This document shows positions 24,970 through 34,115 of a DNA stretch of 64,000 bases, in pieces. Within the stretch, counting starts at the first letter, position 1. The number at the start of each line of letters is the position of its first letter. The translations under genes were made by a program, and so were the position numbers. Below the pieces are notes generated by a model. The model searched no databases. It was not told the DNA's origin and saw only the letters and a program-made list of their open reading frames with translations. This DNA comes from JAIVJM01 sp963816985 (GTDB lineage: Bacteria > Acidobacteriota > Blastocatellia > Pyrinomonadales > Pyrinomonadaceae), in assembly GCA_963816985.1 (NCBI GenBank), contig CAWFMF010000004.1, positions 3,162,001 to 3,226,000 of the forward strand. Direction: 5' to 3'.

Positions 24970-25428
24970 TTAGCGGCGGCTGCGGAGCTGCTTAATCTTC
25001 GGCGCGAGCATGTGGAAGGGGATGTGCTCGGCCTGCCGACCGACGCCGCGCAGCAGCTCGACCATGCGGAGCGCGCCGTCGGCGTTGCGCGTGTGGACGA
25101 CGATGGTCGCGGCGGCCTGCCGGTCGGGGCGCGAGGCGAGCCAGCGGGCGACGGCGTAGCCGCTGCGGTCGTCGTCGAAGGTGTCGGAGTGGTAGTGCTC
25201 CGGCAGAAGGTCGTGGTCGAGGAAGATGAGGTCGTAGTAGTTGGACGAAAGCAGCTCGATGGCGCTCGCGGGCTCGACCGTGAGGTCGAGGCTGTCGCCC
25301 TTGAACTGTTTCGAGAACCATTCGTGACGCAGCGTGTCGTCGTCCAAGAGAAAGACGCGCACGGTCGTCTGCGGGCTCGTGAGGTTTTCGAGTCCGAGCT
25401 TACTCAGCAGTCCTTGAAGAATGCCCAT
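24970..25428 (-). CDS. Receiver-like protein of the cyclic-phosphate-processing (cREC) type
   Basis: 152 residues from the ATG at 25428; a longer reading to 25536 adds a Thr/Pro-rich stretch with no support. The fold resembles a response-regulator receiver: VFLLDDDTLR, then LIFLDHDLLPEHY and RSGYAVARWLASRP, IVVHTRNADGALRM. The LDHDL motif with a following GY-VARWL and a conserved His is the pattern of the cyclic-phosphate-processing receiver family, predicted to act on cyclic phosphates or nucleotide ends rather than in phosphorelay. No kinase or ligase partner lies next to it. It stands alone on the minus strand. Confidence 0.65.
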   Translation of the reverse strand: MGILQGLLSKLGLENLTSPQTTVRVFLLDDDTLRHEWFSKQFKGDSLDLTVEPASAIELLSSNYYDLIFLDHDLLPEHYHSDTFDDDRSGYAVARWLASRPDRQAAATIVVHTRNADGALRMVELLRGVGRQAEHIPFHMLAPKIKQLRSRR

Positions 25429-25618
25429 GACTGTCGGGCCGTCACCCGTCGGCTCTCCCTTTGAAAGAGTAGGACGGGGGGCTTGAAACTCCTGTTCCGA
25501 GGTTCGTGTTTGAGTCAAACTATAACACAAACGCAATGCTTCGCGGCGGGTCGGGACTTGAACGCGGGGCCGGGTTCATGGCATTTTTAACCAAACCGCC
25601 GTAGAGTGCTAATTGATA

Positions 25619-25780
25619 ATGACCAAGTGTCCCTACTGCGCCAGACCCTTGAGGATGGCCGGAACAAGGTGCCGCGCGTGCCGCCGCTACGTACTCGGCT
25701 GGCCCCACATCACGCTGCTCGTTCTGCTCGCCGCCGCCGTCGTGCTCGGCCTGTTTGAACTCATCAGCTTGATGGGCTGA
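25619..25780 (+). CDS. 53-residue zinc-ribbon membrane mini-protein
   Basis: An ATG at 25619 opens MTKCPYCARPLRMAGTRCRA with CxxC at residues 4-7 and CRAC at 18-21, then a single membrane helix (HITLLVLLAAAVVLGLFELI). Cys pairs in the N-terminal part suggest a zinc ribbon facing the cytosol or periplasm with a C-terminal anchor. The composition and codon pattern are like real genes here. It lies 43 bases before the dehydrogenase/oxidoreductase gene in the same direction. No known family recognised. Confidence 0.55.
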   Translation: MTKCPYCARPLRMAGTRCRACRRYVLGWPHITLLVLLAAAVVLGLFELISLMG

Positions 25781-25823
25781 TGTGCGTCTCCACACGTCCC
25801 GCATGAGGCGCGTCTCTCCTTAG

Positions 25824-28049
25824 ATGAAGCAGATTCTGCAAAACCGCAAGACCGGCACGGTGGAGGTCGCCGACGTTCCGGCCCCCGCCGCGCAGCGCGG
25901 GCGCGTCGTCGTCCGCACCGCCGCCTCGCTCATCAGCGCGGGGACGGAGCGCGCCGCCGTTGACCTCAACCGCAAAGGATTAATCAGCCGCGCGCTCGAC
26001 CAGCCGGAGCTGGTGAAGAAGGCCATCAGCCGCGCGCGCGAGGAAGGGTTGATGCGGACGGTCGGCGTCGTGCGCTCGAAGCTCGAAGAGTCGGTCGCGC
26101 TCGGCTACAGCGCCGCAGGGATAGTCGCGGAAGTCGGCGAGGACGTGCGCGACCTCCGCCCCGGCGACCGCGTGGCGTGCGCTGGCGTCGGCTACGCCTC
26201 GCACGCCGAAGTGCTCTCCGTCCCGCAAAACCTCTGCGCCAAAATACCCGAAGGCGTGACTTTCAATGATGCGGCCTACGCGACGCTCGGCGCGATTGCC
26301 TTGCAGGGCGTGAGGCTCGCCGCGCCGACGCTCGGCGAATCAGTGCTCGTCATCGGCCTCGGACTGCTCGGACAACTCGCCGTCCAACTCCTGCGTGCCA
26401 ACGGCTGCCGCGTCTTCGGCGTTGACCCCGACGCTTCGAGGGTCGAACTCGCGCGCACGCTCGGCGCGGACGCGGGCTGCGCGCCCGAAGACGAGAACGC
26501 GGTCGGGAAGATTCTTGAGTGGACGAAGGGCCGAGGCGCGGACGCCGTGATAGTCGCGGCGGCGACCGCTTCGAGTAAGCCCGTCGAGCTGGCGGGCGAG
26601 GCTTCGCGCGCGAAGGGGCGCGTCGTCCTCGTCGGGCAGGTCGGGATGGAAGTGCCGCGCGACGTGTACTTCAAACGCGAGCTGCAACTGACGGTCTCGA
26701 TGTCTTACGGCCCCGGTCGCTACGACCCGGAGTACGAGGAGCGCGGCCACGATTACCCGCTCGCGCACGTCCGCTGGACTGAGGGGCGCAACCTCGAAGC
26801 CTTCCTCGAACTCGTCGCCTCGCGGAGCGTCAACGTCGAACGGCTGACCACGCACCGCTTCAAGATAGAAGACGGCGCGCGCGCCTACGAGTTGATTACG
26901 GGGGCAACAGGCGAGCCTTACCTCGGCGTGCTGCTCGAATACGACACGGCGGGCCGCGAGCCGGAGAAGAACGTCGGGCTCAAGGCGCGGCGCGGCGACG
27001 CGGATGTTGAGAGTGGCACTTCAAAGAATGAGTCCGCCGCGAAGAATGCCGGGGGCGGTGTGGATGTCGGCGCGGCGGCGGGCGTGCGCGTCGGGCTCGT
27101 CGGCGCAGGCGGCTACGCGTCGGGCGTGCTGCTGCCGCACTTCAAGGCGGCGGGCGCGGAGTTCGTCTCCATCGCCAGCGCGTCGGGCGTGTCGGCTTTA
27201 AACGTCGGCAGGCAGTTCGGCTTCGCGTCTTGCGTCTCCGGCGCGGACGAAGTTTTGAGCGAACCGCAAGTCAACCTCGTCGTCATCGCCACTCGGCACG
27301 ACACGCACGCCGCACTCGCGCGCCGCGCTCTTGAGACGGGGCGGCACGTCTTCGTCGAGAAGCCTCTGGCGCTCAATGAAGAGGAGCTGGACGAGCTTCT
27401 GGAAGCCGCGCGTCAGGCCGAAGGCGAGTTGCTCGTCGGCTTCAACCGGCGCTTCTCGCCGCTCGCGCTCAAGGCGCAAGAGTTCTTCGAGGGAAGGCGC
27501 GCGCCGCTCTCCTTCGTCTACCGCGTCAACGCGGGCCGCGTGCCGCGCGGCCACTGGACGCAGGACGAGCGCGTGGGCGGCGGGCGCATCGTCGGCGAGG
27601 TCTGCCACTTCGTAGACCTCTTGCAGTTCTGGGCGGGCGCGCACGTCACGCGCGTCTCCGCCGAAGCGGTCGCGGGCGAGGACGAGCAGGCCGTGGACGA
27701 AGATTCCGTCATCATCACTTTGCGCTTCGCCGACGGCTCGAACGGGACGATTGCGTACTTGGCCGAAGGCGACAGGGCTTTAGCCAAAGAGCGCGTCGAG
27801 ATTTTCGGCGGGGGCAAAACCTTCGTCCTCGAAGACTTCCGCCGCGCCTCGTTGTATCGAGGGGGGCGAGAAGAAGTTTTGAAGCTCCGCGCGCAGGACA
27901 AGGGGCAGGCGGCGCAGGCGCGCATCGCGTGCGCCGTCGTCACGAAGGGCGCGACGCCGCCCTTCACGCTCGAAGACCTCGCCAACACGACCCGCGCCAC
28001 GTTCCGCATCCGCGAGTCTTTAAGAACCGGGCGCGCGCTCGAAGTCTGA
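25824..28049 (+). CDS. Fused zinc-type dehydrogenase and Gfo/Idh/MocA oxidoreductase
   Basis: 741 residues with two enzymes in one chain. Residues about 1-375 are a medium-chain dehydrogenase (LGYSAAGIVAEVGEDVRDLRPGDRVACAG; nucleotide-binding VLVIGLGLLGQLAVQLL). After a Gly/Ala-rich linker, residues about 412-735 are a Gfo/Idh/MocA dehydrogenase (VGLVGAGGYASGVLLPHF; catalytic-lysine motif VFVEKPLAL). Such bidomain proteins are usually found with surface-polysaccharide genes and act on nucleotide sugars or cyclitols. No glycosyltransferase is adjacent here, so the substrate is unknown. Confidence 0.9.
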   Translation: MKQILQNRKTGTVEVADVPAPAAQRGRVVVRTAASLISAGTERAAVDLNRKGLISRALDQPELVKKAISRAREEGLMRTVGVVRSKLEESVALGYSAAGIVAEVGEDVRDLRPGDRVACAGVGYASHAEVLSVPQNLCAKIPEGVTFNDAAYATLGAIALQGVRLAAPTLGESVLVIGLGLLGQLAVQLLRANGCRVFGVDPDASRVELARTLGADAGCAPEDENAVGKILEWTKGRGADAVIVAAATASSKPVELAGEASRAKGRVVLVGQVGMEVPRDVYFKRELQLTVSMSYGPGRYDPEYEERGHDYPLAHVRWTEGRNLEAFLELVASRSVNVERLTTHRFKIEDGARAYELITGATGEPYLGVLLEYDTAGREPEKNVGLKARRGDADVESGTSKNESAAKNAGGGVDVGAAAGVRVGLVGAGGYASGVLLPHFKAAGAEFVSIASASGVSALNVGRQFGFASCVSGADEVLSEPQVNLVVIATRHDTHAALARRALETGRHVFVEKPLALNEEELDELLEAARQAEGELLVGFNRRFSPLALKAQEFFEGRRAPLSFVYRVNAGRVPRGHWTQDERVGGGRIVGEVCHFVDLLQFWAGAHVTRVSAEAVAGEDEQAVDEDSVIITLRFADGSNGTIAYLAEGDRALAKERVEIFGGGKTFVLEDFRRASLYRGGREEVLKLRAQDKGQAAQARIACAVVTKGATPPFTLEDLANTTRATFRIRESLRTGRALEV

Positions 28050-28067
28050 AGCCACACTTAAAAACTT

Positions 28068-28979
28068 ATGCGACTCAGAATCCCCATCCTCTTCGGCTCG
28101 TCTCTGCTGCTCCTCGCGCTCGTCCTTCCAACGGCCCGAAGCGGCGCGCAGAGGAAGACGACGCCCGCCGCTTCCAACAAGGAGACGGTCGTCTTCTCCG
28201 TCAACAAGTACGACACGGCGCAGGTGGAGCCGGTCGTCATCATCCGCCGGGGCGTCTTCGTCAAGCCGCCCGTGGACGAGAGCGACGTGACGGGCGGCGA
28301 CATCGAGGCGCAGTCCAAGCGCTTCATCGCGGAATACTTTCGCGCGGGTCGCCAGTACCGTCTGCTCTTCGGCGGCGGCGACTCAGGCACGGTCACGGTG
28401 CAGAAGTATCTTGAGCCGGGCTGCGTCGGCATGGTCGCGGAGGTCACGGCGCAGACGCAGGCGCGGCTCGGCGGCGAGGTGCACGCGCTCGCCGTCAGCT
28501 CCGACACTTTGGGGCGCGGGCAGCAAAGCTCACGCCGCGCGCCGACCGAGGCCGAGAGGGCTTCGGCGCTCGAACTCGCGCGCGCGGCCCTGTCGCGCAA
28601 CGCCGTGCCCGCCGCGCTCGTCAACAAGATGGAGACCATCAACCTCACCGCGACCGACCTCGACCGCGACGGCAAGGCCGAGCTGGTCGGCAGCTTCAAG
28701 GCGGAGAAGTCTGAAGGAGAGAACTGGGAAGCCTACTCGCTCTTCATCATCTTCGAGCCCGTCGGCGACAAGCTCAAAGCCGCGATGACGTGGTTCAACA
28801 AGGGCGCGGAGGCCGAGTACGCAGACCGAAGACTCGTTGACCAGCTCGACCTCGACGGCGACGGCGTCTCGGAAGTCATCGCCGGGGGCCACTACTACGA
28901 GTCGAACGACTACTTCATCTACAAGAAGCAGGGGGGCCAGTGGCGCAGCGTCTATCAGGGCGGCGGCGGCGGCTGTTGA
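28068..28979 (+). CDS. Exported protein with Asp-rich calcium-loop motifs
   Basis: 303 residues with a signal peptide (ILFGSSLLLLALVLPTARSGAQ). The N-terminal half has no recognisable family. The C-terminal half has two loops of FG-GAP/dockerin style, DLDRDGKAEL and DLDGDGVSEVI, each followed by a beta segment (GSFKAE, AGGHYYESNDYFIY), which suggests a calcium-binding beta-propeller-like fold. A Gly run and Cys end the protein. It follows the fused oxidoreductase by 18 bases, so co-transcription is likely. Confidence 0.6.
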   Translation: MRLRIPILFGSSLLLLALVLPTARSGAQRKTTPAASNKETVVFSVNKYDTAQVEPVVIIRRGVFVKPPVDESDVTGGDIEAQSKRFIAEYFRAGRQYRLLFGGGDSGTVTVQKYLEPGCVGMVAEVTAQTQARLGGEVHALAVSSDTLGRGQQSSRRAPTEAERASALELARAALSRNAVPAALVNKMETINLTATDLDRDGKAELVGSFKAEKSEGENWEAYSLFIIFEPVGDKLKAAMTWFNKGAEAEYADRRLVDQLDLDGDGVSEVIAGGHYYESNDYFIYKKQGGQWRSVYQGGGGGC

Positions 28980-29305
28980 GAGCTTGCACGACGCGCGCGC
29001 GGGACGGAGAACGCGCGTCTAAAGTTTTCCACCTGTGGAAAAGAAGAGGTATGAAATCGCGCCCGTCCGTAGCATCTCGAAATGAGAATTTTTCATCCGC
29101 CGCGCGGCGCGAATTGCCAGCGTTTTCGCACGTCAACACGTCACGGAATGACGACCTTGCAATCTTTGCTTCGAGTGCTATAATCCGCGTCGCTTTGAAG
29201 AGGGACAGTTGACTTAAATCTCCGACCTGAGCGCGCCGCGCAACCTGAGCACCAACCCCCGCGCGGTCAATCTAAGGGAAGCAATTCAAGACGCACGCAC
29301 GCAGG
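28980..29305 (+). other. Leader region of the DnaC-like gene
   Basis: No gene. It contains an 18-base perfect palindrome TTTTCCAC-CT-GTGGAAAA at 29025-29042; its complementary strand reads TTTTCCACA, one base from a DnaA box. A good promoter lies at 29157-29184, leaving about 115 bases of leader. Confidence 0.5.
29157..29184 (+). promoter_or_regulatory. Sigma-70 promoter of the DnaC-like gene
   Basis: TTGCAA, 16-base spacer, perfect TATAAT. Confidence 0.6.
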
Positions 29306-30124
29306 ATGTCTTCAGACAACGCCAAAAAGATTCCGCCGCTCTTTGCCGTGCCCGAAAGGGGCATGCCCGCGGAAGCCCCCGCCGAGGAGAAGCCGAAGGC
29401 GGGGCGGAGGCGTAAGGAAGACGCGGTTCCCGCGTGCACGCGCTGCTTCGGGACGGGGCTCGAAGTCGTGCCGGGCAAGGGCGCGCGACGCTGCGAGTGC
29501 CGGACGCAGGACTCGCAACTGAAGCTCTTCGACGGCGCGCGCATCCCGCGCCGCTACGAGGCGTGCACGCTTCAGAACTACTATCCCGCGCCGAACAACG
29601 GCTCGCAGCTCAAGGCCTTCAACTACGCCTTCCGGCTCGTGCGCGAGTACCCGGCGCTTGAGCGCGGACTGCTCTTCATGGGCACGGTCGGGGTGGGGAA
29701 GACGCACCTCTCGGTCGCCATCCTGCGCGGCCTGATGGAGAAGGGCGTCCCTTGCATGTTCTCTGAGTTCGGCACGCTCCTCAAACAGATTCAGGACTCC
29801 TACAACCCGATCTCGAAGACCTCCGAGATGAAGGTGCTCGCGCCGGTCTATCAGGCGGAAGTCCTCGTCTTGGACGAACTCGGCGCGTCGAAGCCGACCG
29901 ACTGGGTGCGCGACACGATGATGAACATCATCGGCACGCGCTACAACGACAAGAAGCTCACCATCTTCACCACCAACTACCTCGACGCGCGCCGCGCCCC
30001 GACCGACGAGACCTTGGAAGACCGCATCGGCGTGCGCCTGCGCTCGCGCCTCTTCGAGATGTGCAAGACCGTCCAGATAGAAGGCGAAGACCACCGGAAG
30101 ACTTTCGACAAGCAGAAGATTTGA
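29306..30124 (+). CDS. DnaC/DnaI/IstB-type AAA+ ATPase
   Basis: 272 residues. An N-terminal Pro/Ala/Lys-rich stretch precedes a zinc knuckle with Cys 44, 47, 63 and 65 (CTRCFGTG ... RRCECR). The AAA+ core has Walker A GTVGVGKTHL (126-135), Walker B VLVLDELG and a sensor-1 TTNY motif. The zinc-binding N-domain plus AAA+ core is the architecture of DnaI-type helicase loaders; IstB transposition helpers are similar, but no IstA or insertion-sequence ends are present. I favour a replicative helicase loader. A promoter precedes it and a terminator follows, so it is a single-gene unit. Confidence 0.8.
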   Translation: MSSDNAKKIPPLFAVPERGMPAEAPAEEKPKAGRRRKEDAVPACTRCFGTGLEVVPGKGARRCECRTQDSQLKLFDGARIPRRYEACTLQNYYPAPNNGSQLKAFNYAFRLVREYPALERGLLFMGTVGVGKTHLSVAILRGLMEKGVPCMFSEFGTLLKQIQDSYNPISKTSEMKVLAPVYQAEVLVLDELGASKPTDWVRDTMMNIIGTRYNDKKLTIFTTNYLDARRAPTDETLEDRIGVRLRSRLFEMCKTVQIEGEDHRKTFDKQKI

Positions 30125-30151
30125 GCTGACCTCAAAGCTCCTCTGAAGTCT

Positions 30152-30182
30152 AAAGCCGCGGGCCGTCCGCGGCTTTCTTCTT
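30152..30182 (+). terminator. Rho-independent terminator
   Basis: AAAGCCGCGG-GCCGT-CCGCGGCTTT followed by CTTCTTT, 28 bases after the DnaC-like gene. Confidence 0.85.
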
Positions 30183-30232
30183 TCGCGGCGACTCACCGCC
30201 GCATATATCCCCGCAAGACCTCCTTCGACGAC

Positions 30233-30256
30233 GCGCGTCCAATTAATTGGACGCGC
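30233..30256 (+). promoter_or_regulatory. 24-bp perfect palindrome, candidate operator
   Basis: GCGCGTCCAATT followed by AATTGGACGCGC, exact over 24 bases with an AT-rich centre. It stands in the leader of the Oar-like receptor gene. The lack of a loop and T run argues against a terminator and for a dimeric regulator's site. Confidence 0.5.
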
Positions 30257-30610
30257 CTTCCCACACCTTCGATTCAAAACCTCAGAAGACCATCCAGATT
30301 CGTCAAGATTTTTTACAAGGCGGAAAACCGTTTGCCGTCAATGTCATTGAGGGGCACGAGTTTGTTCCGGCGCACGTTTGGCGGCATGAAGGTTGCTCCT
30401 TTTACAGCTTTGACAAATCGGCGCGAAAGCTTGCGCGGCAGTACAAAATATTGGACGGCATCCTTCGCCACATCAGCGACGCCGAAGAAAGCGAATGCAG
30501 TCTCCCGCTTGGCTCCTGCGACCTCGGCGGTCTGGCGAGTTCCGAAAGATTCTCTTTCGCGAATCCGTGTGCCAGTCCCTCATCAAGTGACAATCTTGGA
30601 GGTTCAAAAG
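30257..30610 (+). other. AT-richer leader of the receptor gene
   Basis: About 350 bases that are visibly less GC-rich than the surroundings. A 123-codon frame from TTG 30247 and an upstream extension of the receptor frame both cross it, but neither shows a ribosome-binding site or a recognisable domain. I treat it as a non-coding leader; the GGAGG at 30598 belongs to the receptor gene. Confidence 0.4.
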
Positions 30611-33600
30611 ATGCGTAGCAGATTAGCTTCACTCTTCCTGGCGCTCGGACTGTTCGTCGCCTGCGCCGCGACTTCGTTGGGGCAGGCCACGGGCGGAGCG
30701 GTCACCGGCGAGGTGGTCGACGCCACGGGGGCCGTCGTCCCGAACGCCACCGTGACGCTCCGGAGTAAGCAGACCGGGCAGACCCTGACCAGCCAGACGA
30801 CCGACTCCGGCTCCTACAGCTTCCCGAACGTCCCCGTGGGCGACTACACCATCACCATCGAGAACACGGGTTTCGCGGCGGCCACACAGGAGTTGAAGGT
30901 CACGCTCAACCAGACGACGAGCGTCAACGCGACGCTTCAGGCCGCAGGGATAACCGGCGTCACCATTGACGTGACGGCGGCCAGCGAGGCGCTCGTCCAG
31001 ACCGACAGCTCGCAGCTCGGCAAGAGCTTCGAGCAGCGGCAGATAGTTGACCTCCCGACCTTCGGCAACCAGAACAACCTCGCGCTGCTCGCGCCCAACG
31101 TCGTCAACTTCAACGCCTTCTCCGGCACATCCGGGAGCGGCGGCGCGGTCGGCGGCGTGCGCGCCCGCTACAACTCCTTCAACATTGACGGCGTGGACAA
31201 CAACCAGTTCTCCGTCACCGGCCCGCAGACCACCGTCATCCCCGACGCCATCCAGGAGTTCACGCTCCTCTCGAACAACTTCAACGCGGAGTTCGGGCAG
31301 GCTTCGGGCGGGCAGTTCAACACCGTCACCAAGGCGGGGACGAACGAGTGGCACGGCACGGCCTTCGTCTACATGCAGAACCAGAAGCTCAACGCCGCCT
31401 CGACCGCGCAGGAGGCCCAGATTAAGCAGCGACTGGCGCTCGAAGGCACAGCCGACGAAGACCGCATCCGGCAGCTCCCGCGCTTCGTCAACACACGCTA
31501 CGGCCTGACGGCGGGCGGCCCCTTCGTCAAGAACAAGCTCTTCTTCTTCGGCGCTTACCAGCACGAGACGAATGGCAGGTCGGCGACGGGCTCGACCTTC
31601 CTCTCGCCGACGCAGGACGGCCTCAACCAGCTCGCCTCCATCCCCGGCGTGAGTCCGCTGGTGCTGGACATCATCCGCAACAACCTCGTCCTCGCCCCGG
31701 TGCAGACGACGACGCAGACCGTCGCGGGCCAGGCCATTCCCTTCGGCAACGTCAACCTGACCTCGCCGAGCTTCTTCAACGACTTTCAGGGGCAGATCAA
31801 CATTGACCACCTGCGCGGGACGAAAGACCAGTTCCGCTACCGCTTCAGCGCCGACCGCTTCCGCACCGAGAACGCGAACGGCCTCGGCAACGCGCAGTTC
31901 AACGCGCTGAACGTCTTCGACTCGCGCCTCTTCTCGGCGACGTGGGTGCGCACCATCAGCTCCTCGCTCGTCAACGACCTACGGCTCTCCTACCGCCGCG
32001 TCATCTCGGACACGCCGCTCAAGGATGCCCAGTTCAACACCTTCCCGAACCTGACGGTCTCGGCGTCGAACACGCAGATCGGGCCGAACTCGAACCTGCC
32101 GCAGTCGAGCTACAACAACAACTACCAGGTCTACGACTCGATCAGCTACGTGCGCGGCCAGCACAACTTCAAGTTCGGCGGCGAGTACCGCAACCTCATC
32201 GCGACGAGCCAGTTCCTCCCGCGCGCGCGCGGCGACTATCTCTACGCGACCTTCGACCTGCTCCTGCTAGACCAGACGCCGACGACGGCCATCCGCGGCG
32301 TCGGCAGCGGCGGCTTTACCTTCAACCAGGAGAAGTACTACATCTTCGGCCAGGACGACTGGAAGGTGACGCCGAACCTGACCTTGAATCTGGGCCTGCG
32401 CTACGAGTACAACACGCTGCCGCGCGACGTGCCGTTGCAGGCGCTGAACTCCATCTCGGACGTGCCGGGCGTGCTCACCTTCGGCGTGCCCAAGACCGAC
32501 CGCAACAACTTCGCGCCGCGCGTCGGCTTCGCCTACTCGCCCGACCACGACGGCGGCGGCGTGATGGGCCTCCTCTTCGGGAGCCGCGGGCAGAGTTCCA
32601 TCCGCGCCCACTTCGGCGTCTCGTACGCGGAAATCTTCGGCAACCTCGCCATCCTGCTCCTGCCTCCGCAGTTCCAGCAGGAGCTTCGCGCGACCGACCT
32701 CGCGGGCTTCAACACCAGCCCCGGCTTCCTCGCGCGCGGCGGCCTGCCTTCGATCCCGAACCCGCCGACGACGCCCGCGCTCGCGCGCGCCGCGACGACG
32801 AGCTTCACCGACGACCAGGTTCAGCCCTACACGATGTCGTGGACGCTCTCGTACCAGAGAGAGCTTTCGCCGACGACCGCCATCGAGTTCCGCTACCTCG
32901 GCACGCGGAGCCACAAGCTGCCCATGCAGATTCAGATCAACGCGGGCGTGGACGTGCCGCTCGTCATCCCGACCTTCATCGGCAGCACGCCGACCGCCGC
33001 CCAACTGGCGGGCCGGACGGAGCTGGGCACGCTCTTAGACCAGCGCCGCCGCCGCCTCTCCACCTTCGGCTTCACGGGCAACATCACGTCCTACAAGCCC
33101 ATCGGCAACTCGCAGTACGACGCCGGGTCGGTGAGCCTGACGCGCCGCTTCAGCCAGGGGTTGGCGGCGACCGCGGCCTACACCTTCAGCAAGACCATTG
33201 ACGACTCGACCAACGAGGTCTTCAGCAGCGCCGTCAACCCGCGCCGCCCGCAAGACCCCTTCAACCTGCGCGAAGAGCGCGCGCTCTCGGTCTTCGACAT
33301 CCCGCACCGCTTCGTGATGTCGTTCAACTACGACCTCCCGTTCTTCAAGGAGAGCGACAACGACTTCGCCAAGGTCGTCTTCGGCGGCTGGCAGATCAAC
33401 GGCATCTTCCAGGCGCAGTCGGGTCAGCCCTTCACGCCGCAGTCCATCGTTGACAGCAACCTCAACCTCGACTCGAACGCGGGCGACCGCACCATCTTCA
33501 ACCCCGCCGGCGTCGAGGGGACGGGCAGCAACGTCATCGCGGTCAACGCTTCGGGCGCGACCGTGCCCTTGAACGACCGCTCGACGGTGGCCTACGTCGC

Positions 33601-33961
33601 CGTCAACCCGAACGCGCAGTACATCCTGGCCGGCCCCGGCGCGCGCGCCAATTCGGGGCGCAACACGCTCCGCTCGAACGGCTTCAACCGCACCGACGCG
33701 GTGCTCCTGAAGAACTTCCCGTTCGCCGAGAACCGCTACAACGTGCAGATCGGCGCCGAGTTCATCAACCTCTTGAACCAGCGCATCCGCACCATCGGGA
33801 ACTTCGCGACGATTCCGGGGACGAACAACGTGACGACGGCTGCCGGCCTCTCCGCCACGGACTTCGCCTTCGCCAACGTCGGGAGCCCGTTCTTCAACAA
33901 CTACTCGCTCGGCAACTTCGCCGGGCGCACCATCCAACTGCGCGCCAAGCTGGTCTTCTAA
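30611..33961 (+). CDS. Oar-like TonB-dependent outer-membrane receptor
   Basis: 1,116 residues from ATG 30611, preceded by GGAGG at 8 bases; the longer frame upstream is rejected because the signal peptide MRSRLASLFLALGLFVACAA starts here. Residues about 25-115 form a carboxypeptidase-regulatory beta-sandwich (GGAVTGEVVDATGAVVPNAT ... GSYSFPNVPVGDYTITIE). A plug domain follows (DLPTFGNQNNLALLAPNVV, NNQFSVTGPQTTVIPDAIQEF, NAEFGQASGGQFNTVTKAGT) and then a long beta-barrel ending in aromatic Phe (LRAKLVF). This is the TonB-receptor/Oar architecture greatly expanded in Acidobacteriota, thought to import oligomers. No substrate-binding lipoprotein or degradative enzyme is adjacent, so the cargo is unknown. 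Confidence 0.9.
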   Translation: MRSRLASLFLALGLFVACAATSLGQATGGAVTGEVVDATGAVVPNATVTLRSKQTGQTLTSQTTDSGSYSFPNVPVGDYTITIENTGFAAATQELKVTLNQTTSVNATLQAAGITGVTIDVTAASEALVQTDSSQLGKSFEQRQIVDLPTFGNQNNLALLAPNVVNFNAFSGTSGSGGAVGGVRARYNSFNIDGVDNNQFSVTGPQTTVIPDAIQEFTLLSNNFNAEFGQASGGQFNTVTKAGTNEWHGTAFVYMQNQKLNAASTAQEAQIKQRLALEGTADEDRIRQLPRFVNTRYGLTAGGPFVKNKLFFFGAYQHETNGRSATGSTFLSPTQDGLNQLASIPGVSPLVLDIIRNNLVLAPVQTTTQTVAGQAIPFGNVNLTSPSFFNDFQGQINIDHLRGTKDQFRYRFSADRFRTENANGLGNAQFNALNVFDSRLFSATWVRTISSSLVNDLRLSYRRVISDTPLKDAQFNTFPNLTVSASNTQIGPNSNLPQSSYNNNYQVYDSISYVRGQHNFKFGGEYRNLIATSQFLPRARGDYLYATFDLLLLDQTPTTAIRGVGSGGFTFNQEKYYIFGQDDWKVTPNLTLNLGLRYEYNTLPRDVPLQALNSISDVPGVLTFGVPKTDRNNFAPRVGFAYSPDHDGGGVMGLLFGSRGQSSIRAHFGVSYAEIFGNLAILLLPPQFQQELRATDLAGFNTSPGFLARGGLPSIPNPPTTPALARAATTSFTDDQVQPYTMSWTLSYQRELSPTTAIEFRYLGTRSHKLPMQIQINAGVDVPLVIPTFIGSTPTAAQLAGRTELGTLLDQRRRRLSTFGFTGNITSYKPIGNSQYDAGSVSLTRRFSQGLAATAAYTFSKTIDDSTNEVFSSAVNPRRPQDPFNLREERALSVFDIPHRFVMSFNYDLPFFKESDNDFAKVVFGGWQINGIFQAQSGQPFTPQSIVDSNLNLDSNAGDRTIFNPAGVEGTGSNVIAVNASGATVPLNDRSTVAYVAVNPNAQYILAGPGARANSGRNTLRSNGFNRTDAVLLKNFPFAENRYNVQIGAEFINLLNQRIRTIGNFATIPGTNNVTTAAGLSATDFAFANVGSPFFNNYSLGNFAGRTIQLRAKLVF

Positions 33962-34044
33962 GCGAAGGCGCGTTCGAGTTGGGCGGGCCACTTTCGCCCG
34001 TCAGGCCAGCAAGACCGGCGGACGGGAGCGGCCCGCCCGACACG

Positions 34045-34083
34045 AAAAGAGGGAGACGACCTTAAGGTCGTCTCCCTCTTTTC
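34045..34083 (+). terminator. Bidirectional rho-independent terminator
   Basis: AAAAGAGGGAGACGACC-TTAA-GGTCGTCTCCCTCTTTT, a perfect 17-bp stem with A and T tails. It serves both the receptor gene and the convergent TPR gene. Confidence 0.92.
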
Positions 34084-34115
34084 CAATCCGTGAATTCTCC
34101 CTCGAAGCCTCGCCT

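Noticed and set aside
29306..30124. IstB of an IS21-type insertion sequence
   Set aside because: No istA, no terminal inverted repeats, and an N-terminal zinc knuckle typical of DnaI-type loaders; own promoter and terminator.
30247..30618. Small protein gene in the receptor leader (123 codons from TTG)
   Set aside because: No ribosome-binding site, no recognisable domain, and its end runs into the receptor's ribosome-binding region.
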